Shown piece by piece: positions 43,642-56,990 of a DNA stretch of 64,000 nt. This stretch comes from Adiantum capillus-veneris (Eukaryota > Streptophyta > Polypodiopsida > Polypodiales > Pteridaceae). A program made the position numbers and the translations under genes. Below the pieces are notes generated by a model. That model had not been told where the DNA came from. It worked only from the letters and a program-made list of their open reading frames with translations, and searched no databases. Position 1 is the stretch's first letter. Every line of letters begins with the position of its first letter. The stretch lies in NCBI GenBank assembly GCA_014529385.2, contig CM043942.1:49045274-49109273 (forward strand). The letters run 5' to 3'.

Positions 43642-44966
43642 AGAAAACGCATAGTAGTCATACGATAAGTGGGATAAAAAGTCTCTTCATAATCAATGCC
43701 TTTTTGATGTGCATAACCCTTTGCAACAAGTCGAGCCTTATGGCGATCGATCTCACCATCCGGCTTGCGTTTTAACTTGTAAACCCACTTCGTACCAATG
43801 GCCTTTTTGCCAGGAGGCAAATCACATAAAGTCCATGTGTCATTTTTTATAAGTGCATCATATTCTGATTGCATGGCAGCCATCCAATTTTTTGAATTTT
43901 GTGCTTCATCAAAAGACAGAAGCTCCTCAACATCATGTAAACTAGACACAACCAAAGCATAACAATCTGATGCATAAGATGCATGGCGAGAGCCTGAACG
44001 AGTACGAATAGACAAAGGTGCATCCAATTTACTATCACGCAAAGTGTGCACCAGCCATTTTGGCATACCTCTAGCCTGCTCATTTTCAGTCGTTTCCTCA
44101 TCAAGTACATCATGTACATCTGCATCAGTAATAGGCTGATCTGTAACATTTTTAGAAACCCCCATAGGCTGTACATTTGCCTCATTGGAACTTACATTCG
44201 TATTTCTACCACTGAAAAGAGGCAACAAAGTGTCATAAATGTCCCGTGAGCTTACATTACTGTCTCTAGTACATGACAATAAGTGCTGAACAGAATCTTC
44301 CACAAACACTACATCCCGAGAAACCAGAATACGTTTTGTGTGCGGATGATACAACCTGTAACCTTTGCTTTCAGCACTATAACCAACAAAAATACATTTG
44401 ACAGCCTTATCATCCAATTTTCTGCGCTGCACTTGTGGCACCAAAGCATATGCCAAACAGCCAAAAACACGCATGTGCTCAATAGAAGGCTTTCTATCAT
44501 GCCATGCTTCATATGGAGTAATAGACTGCAAAGATTTTGTAGGAAACCTGTTAAGTACATAAGTGGCACACATGATGGCCTCAAGCCAAAAAGAATGCGG
44601 CAAAGCTTGACTTTTGACCATACATTGTGCCATTTCCGTCAGTGACCTGTTTTCCCTCTCAGCAACACCATTTTGCTGAGGTGTATAAGGCACTGTACAT
44701 TGGTGTTTTATCCCACGACTAGCCAGAAATGCATTAAATTCATGAGACATATACTCCCCCCCTCGATCTGAACGGAGGGTGCCCATAGTACATTTCGAGA
44801 CATTTTCAGCCATAGCCAGAAATTGTTTGAAGCACATAAAAACTTTGGAGTTCGCTTTAAGTGGAAATACCCATGCATGCCTGGAGTAATCATCAATGAA
44901 AGTCACGAAGTATAGGTAATTGCCCAAGGACGGAGTTTGCATGGGCCCACAAACATCACTATGCAC
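43578..44966 (-). pseudogene. Copia integrase core and start of reverse transcriptase
   Basis: Integrase inserts the cDNA. The catalytic acidic residues are visible: HSDVCGP with FIDDYSRHAWVF, then LRSDRGGEYMSHEF, and NGVAERENRSL. The GKMQRSKF-like end of the zinc domain lies in the preceding frame. The integrase C-terminal part (YEAWHDRKPSIEHMRVFGCL, KCIFVGYSAESKGYRLYHP) is complete. RVT_2 begins at NWMAAMQSEYDALIKNDTWT and KKAIGTKWVYKLKRKPDGEI, and the frame breaks near 43640 after MTTMRFLCALATH. Confidence 0.85.
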
Positions 44967-46732
44967 AAGCTACAACCTGCATGTGGCCGAACTAAACCAT
45001 CCTTTGGAAATTTAGAACGCTGCATCTTACCCAAAATACAGCCTTCACAAACATGTTTGACAGGTGCTTCAAGAGGCGGCAAAGAAGCAACCATATTAGA
45101 TTTCTGCAAACACAGCAAACTGGCAAAATTCGGATGACCAAAACGAGCATGCCAAAGTTTTGCATCTGAAATAGCCCTTGAATCTGCAACAGCATTTGCA
45201 AAATTTTGTCCACACTTGTCATACAAAGTGAGCTTATACAGCCCACGGCACAAAAGCCCAGATGCAACAATTTCATCACCAAAACTGAGATCATGAACTG
45301 TATATCTGTCATCCACAAATTTGACTAGAAGTCCAAGTCTAGCCAGTGCGGATACAGACAAGAGATTCTTCTTGATCCCAGGTACATAAAGTGCATCAAC
45401 AAGTGTGAAAGAACTGCCATTAGCAGCAGTAAGCACAACCTTTCCAACTCCCTGAACTGGATAAGAGGCGTTGTTGGTACAAGTGACTGAATTCCCATGA
45501 GGGACAGACTCAAGAGAGGTAACCAATTCACGATGTGAGGTAATGTGCTTTGTAGCACCACTGTCGAAATACCACACATGTGAATCTGCAGCAACTGACA
45601 AGCATGCATCATGGACAGAAGGATTGTAAGTGCACTCTGCGCTAAAAGCCCATTCTGCATCAACATCAGCATTACAGTCTCCTTTCACAGAAGACTCAAC
45701 AATGGCTGCATTTGTAGTGGAACCAGCATTTGCAGTGGAACCACCCTCTTTCTTCTTAGCCTCTTTGGCCTTCAACTTAGGACACGACTTGATCAAGTGA
45801 TCATTGGCTTTATAATAATGGCAACGCATCTTCTTTTTGCCCTTATCACCAGAATTTCCAGACGAATTGCTGCCAGCAGAAGCATTAGGAACATAATTTT
45901 TTCCACTCGCAGCAGAACCATAAGAAGTGGTTGCATTGCTGTTACCACCCTTTCTTTGAGAAGCAATAAAAGCCTGTTCAACTGCATGCTGCCTAGTCCT
46001 GTTTTTTCTGGAAAGTGACTCTTGCAACAGCAATGTGCATAATGCATCAAACTTGACAACTTCTGGATTTCCTTGGGTCATAAGTCTCCAAGTACTAGCA
46101 AAATTCTGGTAAGAATCTGGTAAGGCATCAAGAACAGTTTGCACAAGGGAACTGTCTGAAATGACTTCTGCTGCAGAAATAAGTTGCTCATTGATATCCT
46201 TGACACTAGCAAGGAAAGTGTCCATATCATCTTCCTCATGCATAATCTTCGACTCCAGCTCTTTACGCAGCAAAGCAATTTTAGCCTCATTGCGGCTTGC
46301 ATAAAGACCTGCTAGAATATCCCAAGCCTGTTTTGCAGATTTTGTTGAACGGATGTGAGGAACAATGGTGCGCTTCACAGACAACGCAATCAATGCATGA
46401 GCCTACGCATCCTTAACATCCCAACGAGCTTCTTCTGCCGTAGGCAAAACAACTCTAACAGCTGCAATCCTTGCAGCAAGACCTGCAACATCCTCAACAT
46501 CGCCTACATCCTCAAAACCAGGACGTACATCAATGCCCTGCACAATGTTCCAGACACCCTTTGACACAAGAACATGTTGCATCATATAAGCCCACATAGG
46601 GTAGTTGTCCCCATCCAACCTGTCCTCAACAGCAAACATCTTGAACACATCTGTGTTGTTGTTGTCAGCCATGGTAAATGCTGCACTTGATGTGAAAACT
46701 GCTAGAAAATAGGAGAAATGGAGCGAGAACAA
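44903..46732 (-). pseudogene. Copia gag, protease and integrase N-terminal part
   Basis: The frame opens at 46732; the likely true start is MADNNNTDVFKMFAVEDRLD at 46672. An in-frame TAG at 46401-46403 interrupts gag (CAG or similar to TAG), and the frame continues to 44903. Gag has the UBN2-type core (LDGDNYPMWAYMMQHVL; AKQAWDILAGLY; SYQNFASTWRLM). Its zinc knuckle CHYYKANDHLIKSC has Tyr in place of the second Cys. Protease: WYFDSGATKHIT with the DSG active site. Integrase zinc-binding HHCC: LWHARFGHPN, then CEGCILGKM. The frame is lost near 44970, where integrase should continue into the HSDVCGP segment, which is found in another frame. Confidence 0.85.
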
Positions 46733-47034
46733 CCTGTGCTATATAGCACAAACCGTAGAAGACTATAAGGCACCTGTTATGCAAAAAATGGCACGGACAG
46801 AAATTTTGCACAAAATGACGAAATAGCATGTGCAGTACTGCCTGTAGTGGAAACGGAGGCCGAAATGAGTCCAAATCAAAATTCTGAGCAGACCAAGCTC
46901 TATGAGCTTACCCAAAATATTTGTCGACCTGCGAACGCTTGCCAAAGCTCATTGAAATCGGAGAAAGTGAGCAGGCATGTTCTGGAGCAGCTAGCGACTA
47001 AGCCCGGGAGGACGTGACCTGCTCTGATACCAAT

Positions 47035-47257
47035 TGTTGGAATTAGGGTTGCAGAGAAACACACACAACTTGGAGAAGATGAAGGAAGCTCAAGGCACAC
47101 AATAGAGAGTGTGTTACTTAGTGTGCAATTAAAAAATTGATAGCCCTAGAGTGATGGGCGTATATACAATGCACGGGGGGAAAAAACCTCCTAAGAGGGA
47201 AAAACCCGGCGGTCCTAGTGTGTTCACACACATCACTACCACATGTATATGGTAACA
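47035..47257 (-). repeat. 5' LTR of Copia
   Basis: Adjoins the iMet PBS at 47021-47032. The minus strand has a GTATATACGCC stretch that may be part of the promoter. Confidence 0.9.
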
Positions 47258-47262
47258 GAGAC

Positions 47263-48000
47263 CCGTTGAAGACATGTGGATTCCTTTGTTCTGCCTCTCC
47301 AGCTCAATCACCCTATGGATGACGTCACACACTCTTTGTTGTTCTTCCTCTATGCTAGCAACACCCGTTGTGGATTGTAGGACATCTAACCAACCCACGT
47401 GATAGATGTGACCTGTGTATAGGTCGGTTAGAGTTTTAGTTTGTAGTTCGTACTCCCAATTCTCATTTAGGAACGCTCCATCTAGGATTGAGGTGCTATG
47501 GGTGTCCTTTGAACTAGATGCAATGTGGCTCTCTATGGGTTGATCCTTAATGGTCACTAATTCAAGAGCACTCGATTGCTCTCCTAGCAAGGATATGGAC
47601 ATAGGGGATTTTTATTTTAACTCTCTTTGTTGCTCCACCTTGCGTAAGCTCTCAATTTCCTTTTCCCTAGCTGCAATGATATATCACTCAACCTCTTGCA
47701 CTTTGGCAAGGCTTCTACCATCAGGTAATATAATCTGGAATAGCTCTGAAGAGTCAAAGGGTGCAGTGAATAGAGTATTTACATGCACACTCTGCAAGAG
47801 CATGCGGTTTACGTTGGTCATGAATGGAGAATTTACTTCCCCACCCCCCTCATTTATATTGTTAGCTCCATGTTCGGAGCGAGTGGCTCTACTAAAGGTT
47901 TCCTTCTAGTGACTAAGCACGCTCGGCCCGGACCATGGGCCCATGGCATGCATGTCTTGCCTTGAGCTATCAGGATTAGACATTGGGTAATCCTCCATGA
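47263..48000 (-). pseudogene. Unrecognised ORF, 5' portion, of the interrupted element
   Basis: The minus strand from about 47997 reads MEDYPMSNPDSSRQDMHAMG, then (after stops) GEVNSPFMTNVNRMLLQSVH and FDSSELFQIILPDGRSLAKV. From 47602 an open frame gives MSISLLGEQSSALELVTIKD and a helical EEEQQRVCDVIHRVIELERQ. It stops being colinear at the Copia insertion. The same frame resumes on the other side (42080-41610). No known domain is recognised; its position after a PBS suggests a gag or accessory protein. Confidence 0.45.
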
Positions 48001-48890
48001 CATTGTAGTCAAAGGAAGAGTCACTAGACGTAATATGCGGGTCCTGAATGGTACTACCTAGGTTCCCGCTAGGGCCCGGAACCTAAGGTAGGTGGGTATC
48101 GAGAACTTGCGTAAGTCGAAATGCTCGCTAGTTGCTTGGCCTCTAGCACACGACTAGAGTGCAGATGCATGTGCCTTTGGCACCCTACAAGCGTCGGCGA
48201 ATACCCTCAAAGGTTAACCGCTTGGATTTTTGGGCGTTTTGCACCCCTTTTTCACTCATTTTGATGTTTTTTAATGTCTTTTTACGATCGATTTTTTGAT
48301 TAGAGCGTGTGATAGCTTGAAATGATTGTATCTCTCACGGGGTTGTGGTGTGTTTTACAGCACAACGTTTGGTTATCCGAGCTCCTATGTTCCTCAAAAG
48401 GGTCAATTTTTACTTAGACGTGAGGCTAAAATAAGTAATTGCAAAGAGTGACTAAGGCCTGAGCCTGAGCGTGGGCTTGGGCTTGGGGAATGTTCCTGAT
48501 TCCGGTCCTACCCTTTTTTTTTTGGAATAAAGTTGTCGCGGTCGCACTGTGCGCGTGAGCACACACACACTTAACCTACCTATTTGCAAATAATAGAGCT
48601 ACCGTTACACACTAGCACACAACTAATTAACTAATAGATCTACTTACTGTACCTTACAGATCTAACATTAGAGATCTAATACTAATACCTTAAAGCTAAC
48701 ACCTTATGAACAGAAAACAGTACATTGCAGCAAAAAACTAACACCTTATTAACAGAAAATAGTACACTGTAGCAAAAACAAACTTCACAAATCCTTCTCA
48801 ACAGCCACACGCCTTCTTTCTCTACCTTTCCTACGTTTCACATTGCACCACAAAGCAGCATAGAGTGCTATTCGAGCTTAGTGCAGGGCA
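48001..48890. other. Non-coding internal sequence of the tRNA-Asp-primed element
   Basis: No frame with a known domain. On the minus strand this is the long leader between PBS and the first ORF. A duplicated phrase AAAACTAACACCTTATKAACAGAAAA occurs near 48690 and 48733. Confidence 0.4.
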
Positions 48891-48914
48891 TTTCCCCGAC
48901 AGCGGTGCCAAAAA

Positions 48915-49145
48915 TGGGCGTATCTGTCGCACGTGTCAAAGCAAGGGACTTGCCGTACACTTTGTGCGAGCCACAAATGGATGCAAGCACACAACCAAAC
49001 TAATCTAGCAAGCTCAAAAGAGCAAGGGTGTGCCACTCCCGCCCTACGCTCACCTTCGTGGAGAATTCCTCGCCGCAAAGAAGAGGGAGCTACTGTCGTG
49101 CCACGCTCAACCACCTCACCGTTGCCATGCCGTCGCAATGCTCTC

Positions 49146-49179
<34 letters not shown>

Positions 49180-49458
49180 GCACACACACACACACACACA
49201 CAAGGAGATGAAGAAGAAGATGGAGATGGAGCAAGAGCACTTTTCAATTGCACAAATGAGAGAATAAGTGATTTTTAGGTTTAGGTGACTTTTATATGAG
49301 CTCACCCATTCACACTTGGGCGCCCATGCTTAGCCAACTAACCCTTGAATGTTCCAGTTAGAGTGTACCTCTCATCGCCGATCACTCGAACCCTTTTCCT
49401 ATTGGACCGACAAGCTTGGCCCATGACTACTAGAAGTGGACGCCGGTGGTTAACATCA
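48915..49458 (-). repeat. Putative 5' LTR of the tRNA-Asp-primed element
   Basis: Bounded by TG and CA on the minus strand and adjoining the PBS by four bases. It contains (CT)n at about 49147-49178 and (CA)n at 49181-49202. TTGGA at 49459-49463 would be the outer target duplication; the partner was not found. Confidence 0.5.
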
Positions 49459-50081
49459 TTGGAAGGACACCTCAATGTTTCCTTTAAGAAATTTTGATAT
49501 TTTCCTTTCCATATTTCATCATTGGATGAGCGCATGTCGCCTTGCCCTCCTTGAGATTGGACTTTCCAATTGTAAATTTATTGTTTGGAGGAGGGCATGT
49601 CCACATGCCCTCCCTGAGATTGCTGCAAATTTATTACTTGGAAGAGGGCGCGTCGATGTGCCTTCCCTGAGATTGCAATTAGCCTTGCTGAAATTCAAGA
49701 TCGCAATCATGCCTCTCTCTTTTGAACGCAAAGATTCTGCTCATCAGATTCTCATGTCATATTAATGGCTCACAAACATCAACAACAAGGTTGCGTGGTA
49801 CCTCTGCTAGGCGCATATGATTGTCATCACCATTTATGCTCACACCATCAACCTCTAAATGTAATGAATCATGTGGGCATATGGCATTGTTATCAACACC
49901 ATGTGATTTGTCATGTAGGCAACACTTTGGATTTCCACCTAATAATTGTATGTCTATCAACAACATCAATGTTGGTACAACACCAATAAAACTTATGCTT
50001 AACACCCCCCTTGCAAGGCTGTCCCTCACACCTTGGGGGGGGAGGGGATCGGCAATGGCGAAGAAAGTAGGATTTTTCATT

Positions 50082-50134
<53 letters not shown>

Positions 50135-50584
50135 AATTATCGTCCACGAAGGTCAGATATGACCTATGGGACTGCAAACAAAACATTATAGAGAGTTCTT
50201 CGAAGCGAGGGGGTTGTGAGATACATCTCAGTTAAGGACTGAGTGTCCGACAAGGGGTAAATAAAAGGAAGATAAGTTGAACAAAACCTATGGAGAGGGA
50301 CCCCTCCCCCCCCCCGAAAGAACGAAGTGCCACGAAGAAGAAGACAAACTTCAACAAAGATGATGCATTGTGTGCAGCTAGCAAGGCTAGCATTTAACTG
50401 CAAACCAATGAAATATTTTCATGAGTCATTAGTGATTTACCTCTTTACTTGCAGCTCATGTGAGCAACAGGCTCGAAGACAAATCTTGATCTCTCGACTT
50501 CCTCCGCACCGCCTGAACCCAACCATAGCATCTCTCATTAAAATCACAAAGAGGCGCATGATTGAATAGGATGGTGAGCGTAGG
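49459..50584 (+). repeat. Interspersed repeat Y, copy 2
   Basis: It matches 17155-18264. The left end is cut by the LTR of the tRNA-Asp-primed element; the right end of similarity (GCATGATTGAATAGG and a few bases more) is the same in both copies, suggesting a true element end near there. It holds three imperfect GGGCATGTCSACATGCCC palindromes and a (GA)n tract at 50088-50132 where copy 1 has (AC)n. Confidence 0.75.
50088..50132 (+). repeat. (GA)n microsatellite in repeat Y
   Basis: About 22 GA units between GGATTTTTCATTGCAC and GATCAATTATC. Confidence 0.95.
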
Positions 50585-50765
50585 GAAAACCACGTGACCT
50601 AGTTGGGTGGTATTAACAAGCAAGTTTGGGCATGATTAAAGGCTTTGCTAGCATTTGTAAGGAGTACTCATAAAGGTGCTTTTGTGCTCTTTTCTTGTTT
50701 TTATTTTAAGGGATAACATGTCAAGCACGATGTTTGCCCCTCCTTTGTGGGTAAAAATGTGCGCT

Positions 50766-51255
50766 ACCATTTACAACATATATTAAACTATTTAAAAATT
50801 ATTATTGAAGACCTTGAAATTGGAAAGGCGTGTGCCCGTCGAAAAAGTCAACCCTAGGCAATTATATGATCAAAATAAAAACATACTTTATTGCATGGAC
50901 TCTTCTACTTATTCCTCCAAAACTATTCCCTTAGCTACTCAAAACTCCCAATGTTTGCTTACTCTTTTACAAGCCTAGTGATTCATGCTATATTCTCAAG
51001 ACAGATCTCTAGTTCAAAAGGTTCATTATGGTTTCGTTTGTGGCCTACGGCCCTACACCTTTTATGTATGCATTTACTCTAAGTGCACGTATCCCAACTA
51101 AAGCTCCCAATGGAGATAGCCATATCTACTTGCCTTCTAGGCTCTAGCCGCTCTACTACACTTATGTAATGGAAATCCCTCATTGAATATGAAAAATGCA
51201 AGGTAGCCTCAAGGTACAACGTGCTGACAATTAAGGTACTCATTTGTTGTCTTCT
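50766..51255 (+). repeat. Interspersed repeat X, copy 2 (uninterrupted)
   Basis: It matches 29902-30113 plus 32296-32575 in order. It gives the empty-site version of the target of LINE-4 (TTTTACAAGCCTAGTGATTC at about 50963-50982). No coding capacity is seen. Confidence 0.85.
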
Positions 51256-53700
51256 ATACTTCTATATTTTATCTATAATGCAGCTTAAAAATTTTAAGGA
51301 AGGAGAGGGTATCCATGTGTCACTCATTGGCTCACTTCATTTGTTTGGCATGCCCAAAGGGCAAAGACCATAGTGTTGAGTTCTCTTTTTATTGGCTAAA
51401 ATTAGAAAGAATAACTTTGGATAAAAATAATCAATGAACACCATGATTGAGTTGGGTGGGCCGAGGAAAGGCTTGCAAGGCGAGGGTATGCTAAGTGAGG
51501 GGATAAGGTGACGGTATCCTAGGTGAGTGGGGATAGATGAGGCCACGTAGGGTCTTGTGATTGGAGCGTTATCAGGTGGAGCTCAAGAAGGCCCCCCTAT
51601 AAAACTTATAGGGTGGTCATAAGTGGAGACCTCGTTTCGCTCGCCTACTCCCGCTTTGCGAGACCTCTGTGTCTGCATTACTTTTGGGTTTCGAGCCTGT
51701 GTCTGAGCTTGCGCGATGAAGACTAAAGCTTTGTTTGTTATGTTTTAGGTTAGGCTTCTGTTTGTAGAACGTTTGCCTGCTGTTCAGTGACGTCCGTGAG
51801 CTTATTTGCACTGATGGCGTGAGTACTTGCTGGCCTTGTTTTTTCTGATTTGTTGCTTGCGGTAGCCATCTAGGCGTTTGAAGGCACGCGCGTATCCTCA
51901 GTCGGTCTTTCCATGTGTGTCTTAAGTCGTTGTTCGACAGGGGATGTGTCATTGTTCCTCGAGTAAGCTGTCGAACCCTGCGCACGTTTCTCTGCTTGTG
52001 TTTTGGTGTTCCGTGTTAGGTGCTGCTTGCGTTAAGCGCTAGGGTTTGCCATGTGGACAGCGATAGTTTCGCCCCTGTTTTGTTCCCGAAGCACTGTTGT
52101 TGGTGCTGCGACTCGCTGATTCCGGCCAATTTATGCTTGCCCTCTGTCGAAGCACTGTCTCTGAAGAATGCTGCTTCGGCCCGATTCATGCCTGCCCTCT
52201 GTCGTCCTGATGTGTGCTACCCGTGAGAAGAATGGTGCCCCATTGTTCCATGCGATCGGAGGCATGTCATGCTTGACCTCTACTCGTCTGATGTATTCTA
52301 CCCGTGAGGAGGACGGTGCCGGCTCTGTTAGATAGCGGAAATCATGTGAAATAGGATGATGCAGGTGGTTGTTTAAGTCCTTTTTGGTTGTTGCTAAAAG
52401 GTTTGAGCATCTGAATGTCTACATGTTTGTATATTGGCAGTGAATTGCTGGGTATCAGCTACAATGCGCGGGAACAGTAGAAATCATGTGGATGGAAATC
52501 TTTCAAGATGGTGCAGCTTTCGCTTCGTTTTTGTTCTATGATTGTATGTAGATTATTATTGCAAATATTGGGTTCTTTTCTGGATGGAGGGTTATCTGTA
52601 CCTTTTCCAGGTTGCTGGCAGAATTAACAGGATTGGAGTATCTATGTTTCTTACTCTGTCTGCGGCTTGTTGATGTAATATGGATTTGTTTTGTGAAAGT
52701 CTCACATTCATATCTGTCAATTAACACTGTTTATATATTCGATGTTGTGCAAGCTAGCTGCTGGGTGAAATTTGTGTATGGTTTGTGTTATGCTTAACAT
52801 GCTCTGGTTCTTCTGTGAATTTTGTAACAAGTTTCTGGCGTTTGTGATTTGGCATGCTATATAGAAATGTAATTTGGTGTTCGTTTGCAGCCTTCAGTTT
52901 TGGTGTATGGCATATGCAGGTCTGCGTCACTGCAGATAGAAGTTGTGATACTCGGAAAAGTCTAGCCCTGAGCTAGCTTTATTTGAACGGATAATATTTT
53001 GAAGAAGCAGTTTCTATTTTCTTGTTATTATTTTTGAACAATATTTTGGATTGTTGTTTCTGCTGTGGGTTCGTTGCGGATATGAAAGTGACCATATGGT
53101 GTTTTGATTGAGCTTGGGTTTATATTTTTAAATCGAGTTTGGTCCTTGATGTATTATATCTTTCTGTATGTCTGATAAATGCCTTGTTAACAGTGAAAAA
53201 TCTTATCGGCTTTTGTTTTTAGCTTGGATATTCTCACATATCTTGGTGCCAGCTGTCACCCACCGTAAAGAAGAAACTTGTTTGCCTCGATTTGCCAATT
53301 TTGTTTATTATTATCTTCTCTCACTAGAAAGTGGCTTTTAAAAGACCTGAATTGTAGCCTTCTCTCTCTAGAGATCCGCTTTTAAGACCTGGATATTTAG
53401 CTTATGATTGTCCAACTTATTTTCTTAATATCCATCACGTTTTCATTCTTTATAAAAGCCTCTAGCCATCCAGCTATATATAGAGTTTGCAAGGCGTTTT
53501 CTGCTCCTCTGGTCTTCCTGATAACGTGCTGGGATATTTCTGCTGTGTTGTTGTTTCCTCACTTCAGCTCTCCCTTTTTGGAACTTGTACTATCAAGTCT
53601 TAGCTCTACCTACATACCAGGTCTCCATGGATCATCCAATGTCTGGTTAGGGCCTTTTGAACTCGTCTCTATTGAGTTTTGAGCTATTGTTACACGTTTT
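51256..53700. other. Upstream region of Helitron-B, no recognisable gene
   Basis: About 2.4 kb without a long frame. From 51640 to 52330 it is GC-richer and has three diverged copies of a CATGCYTGCCCTCTGTCG / CTACCCGTGAGRAGRAYGGTG phrase (about 52133, 52189 and 52270). From 52340 to 53700 it is T-rich and intron-like. It could be the promoter, leader and first intron of the Helitron-B RPA gene; this is inference from position only. Confidence 0.4.
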
Positions 53701-55054
53701 GCCTTGATTTCTTGCTCGAAACTTATAATACATTCTTACCGATCCTAACTTGAATAAGGAGGAACTTGCTTTCGATTTTGAAGATGACCTTGAGTGTTCT
53801 AATGTGGGTAAAGAGGGTGTGCAAGCTACGATAGACCTTGTTGCTTCCTCTGGTTTGTTAGATTTACCTGAAACACATTTCTCTCCTTCTTTCAAATCCG
53901 ATTTGTCCCCAAAGCTTTTGAAAAATCTTGCTCCAAAGTTGAAGAGGTCATCCCCTTCTAAAGCCTTAAGAAAAGCTCTAAGCTATGCACGTGGTAATGT
54001 ATTTCTATTATGTCCATGATTTGAAGCTTGTTTAAGGTTGTGAATAACATATTTATGTCACAGGCCTCTCTGTACAGCCTCGTGCCTCGAGCTCCGCTTT
54101 TGTCGCACAAAGGAGAGTGATGAACCAATAAGTGACAACTTTGGCTCGCAATTGGCATTAGTGCCTTCTCTTAGGGTTTTTTCCATATCAGAGCTTTCTG
54201 CTGCTATTACCTTTCCTTTTGCATTTGAGGGAAAAGTGTTATGCAAGTATGGTACTTATAAAATACCTAAAGCTAGCTATGCGCAACATTTGAAGGCTGA
54301 CTTAATCGACAGAGAGTCCAAGAACACTGTCACCTTTGTTGTCACAGAAGTGTTTGTCAATGAGTTTGTTGAATCTTCTGAAGTCGGGGAGTTTGTGCGT
54401 TGTTTGGGGATATGTGTTCGCTACGTGAGCCGGGCAGGCGCCGGGCCTCTGGCTGTGAGAGGCGTGAAAGAGAGAGAATGAGAGAAACAGATGCAACTGA
54501 ATCTAGAAATCACCGTACCCTTCAATTAATTGATTAAAGCTTTGAGTACAATTGAATTCTTAGCCAAGGCGGGCTGTTAACAGCACCGTCACTTGGATCA
54601 TCTGCTAACTAGGAGTTTAAGCTCCTGTTTACCGGATTAATCGGGCCGTTAACGACACCGGACTTAATACAATGCTTAATCAACCTTCAAACTATTGTCG
54701 GTGATGAGATTCCCTTTTGTCGCTTTATCTGTCTCATGTACCTAATTCTACTCATTGCCTAAATCTTTATGCTTCAATTATTGCCAAATTCTCTGCAAGC
54801 TATCTCTATTTAGCATCCTCTGATCGCCTCTGTCGTCCTTTTTATGCTTAATTGAGAGAAAGATTGAGAGAGATCTTTCAACATACCCCCCCCCCCCCCC
54901 CGTCTTTCTCGGTCTTCACCCCCTTCACAGATTCCTCAGTTTTACTCCTTCACTTTCCCTTAAGAGATCTTCCAAACTCGCCCCGATAGCTTAGGGGTTT
55001 GTAGTTGTCCAAGCTCTTCCTTGCTTAGCTTCAAGAACGAGATCGAAAGAGAGT

Positions 55055-55780
<726 letters not shown>

Positions 55781-56990
55781 GTAACCCTATATTTTTTTCT
55801 CTTTACTCACCCGGTCTCACTTACCAACAACCTGCACAACGACGGCGCCGTCAGTGACGTGGCGTGGGAGTCCTATTTATGAAGTGGCAGGGCCGGGGTT
55901 CGACTAGCATGAAATTTGCCGTGACAGGCTCCGAAAGTGGTCGCCCTGGGATGTCGAGGAGTTTCCGCTTCACGAGCGTGCCTATCTGAGCCTCAGGGAA
56001 GGCGCTACAAGCATCATCTCACCCCCTGCGCCCCTCGTTGTCTGCTTGCCCGCCATGCTTTGCTTTTTATTTTTCCCTTACACACTAAAGCCCTTAGTTT
56101 ACTAAGTGGGCGGCCAAGGTTGTGGCCCTTGGGCGGCCATTTGAATTGTGAGTACGGGCGGCCATAGCCTTTGTAAGGGCATCACATTTAGCATACATGT
56201 CGGCCAAAGCACTGCCAAGCACGACATCTCTTTCAAGCAGTCCTTGTCAACAGTCTCATGAGGGATTCTCTCCCCTCGGGGTCAATCCCGCAATCAATGC
56301 TTTCCATGAGATCACATGAATCTCTTCAAGCAGTTTTTGTACTTAATGAGACGTACATACACCACATTTGACGTACATGTAGCTGCTATCAATGCACTGT
56401 CAGAGATAATATTTTGGACAAGATTCTCTTCGAACACTTACTTTGCTGCACTCCAATCGAGCGGACCGAACTGGTACGAAGCCGGCCCCCGGTGAATCTT
56501 TAATGGCTAATATCTTGGCGACCGAGACTCCGATCACTGCTCTGAAAAGACCGACGTGCTCCACAAAGTGAGCACTTCAAGCCCATGCATTCATTTTATT
56601 TTTGTCACCTCAGTTGCAGTTGCCCAATCCGGTACGGATCTTGCAGTTGCCCAATCCAGTACGGATCTGCAATCGACTCAAACTTGAATATGCCATAACT
56701 TCTTCATCGTAGCTCCAATCGACGAGCCGTAAAGACAGGCCAGCAGAGCACTTTAAGCACTACAGTTTTAGATTATAAACTCCCATCTGTGATCACTTCA
56801 AGAATAGTCATTTCTGGAATCATTAAGGTATCAGTTGGCCTTTTAAAGCCGCATCTGGCATACATTAATCATTAAACTTGGCCTGTTAACAAGCCCTGAT
56901 CATTGACCATTAAATGTGTAGGCTTCAAAGAAGCTTAGCTTGCATTTGTCTGCTCTGTTTCTCTACATGGCAGCAGAGCTGCACGACAGC
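55781..56990. other. Non-coding remainder of the 2.6-kb insertion
   Basis: No protein domain. GCAGTTGCCCAATCCRGTACGGATC is repeated at about 56614-56640 and 56643-56668. The rest is mixed-composition DNA. Confidence 0.45.

Larger units (their letters stand above)
42086..47257 (-). mobile_element. Copia LTR retrotransposon, near complete, TSD GAGAC
   Basis: LTRs lie at 42086-42312 (227 bp) and 47035-47257 (223 bp). They start TGTTGG and end GTAACA on the plus strand, and GAGAC flanks both ends (42081-42085, 47258-47262). On the minus strand the perfect iMet PBS TGGTATCAGAGC (47021-47032) lies two bases from the 5' LTR, and a purine tract AGGGGGGATT adjoins the 3' LTR. The interior encodes gag, protease, integrase, RT and RNase H in Copia order. 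The LTRs differ at roughly a dozen positions, so the copy is older than the element at 30378-32134. One stop and about three frameshifts disable it. Confidence 0.92.
41300..49458 (-). mobile_element. Remnant of a tRNA-Asp-primed LTR retrotransposon (Athila/Tat-like?), interrupted by Copia
   Basis: On the minus strand an LTR-like segment (49458-48915) starts TGATG and ends CGCCCA. It is followed by TGGCACCGCTGTCGGGGA (48910-48893), a 15/18 match to the tRNA-Asp PBS used by plant Gypsy elements of the Athila and Tat groups. Internal sequence then runs left with short, broken frames. No RT, integrase or partner LTR was found, so the left limit is arbitrary and the superfamily tentative. The right end abuts repeat Y copy 2. 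Confidence 0.5.
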
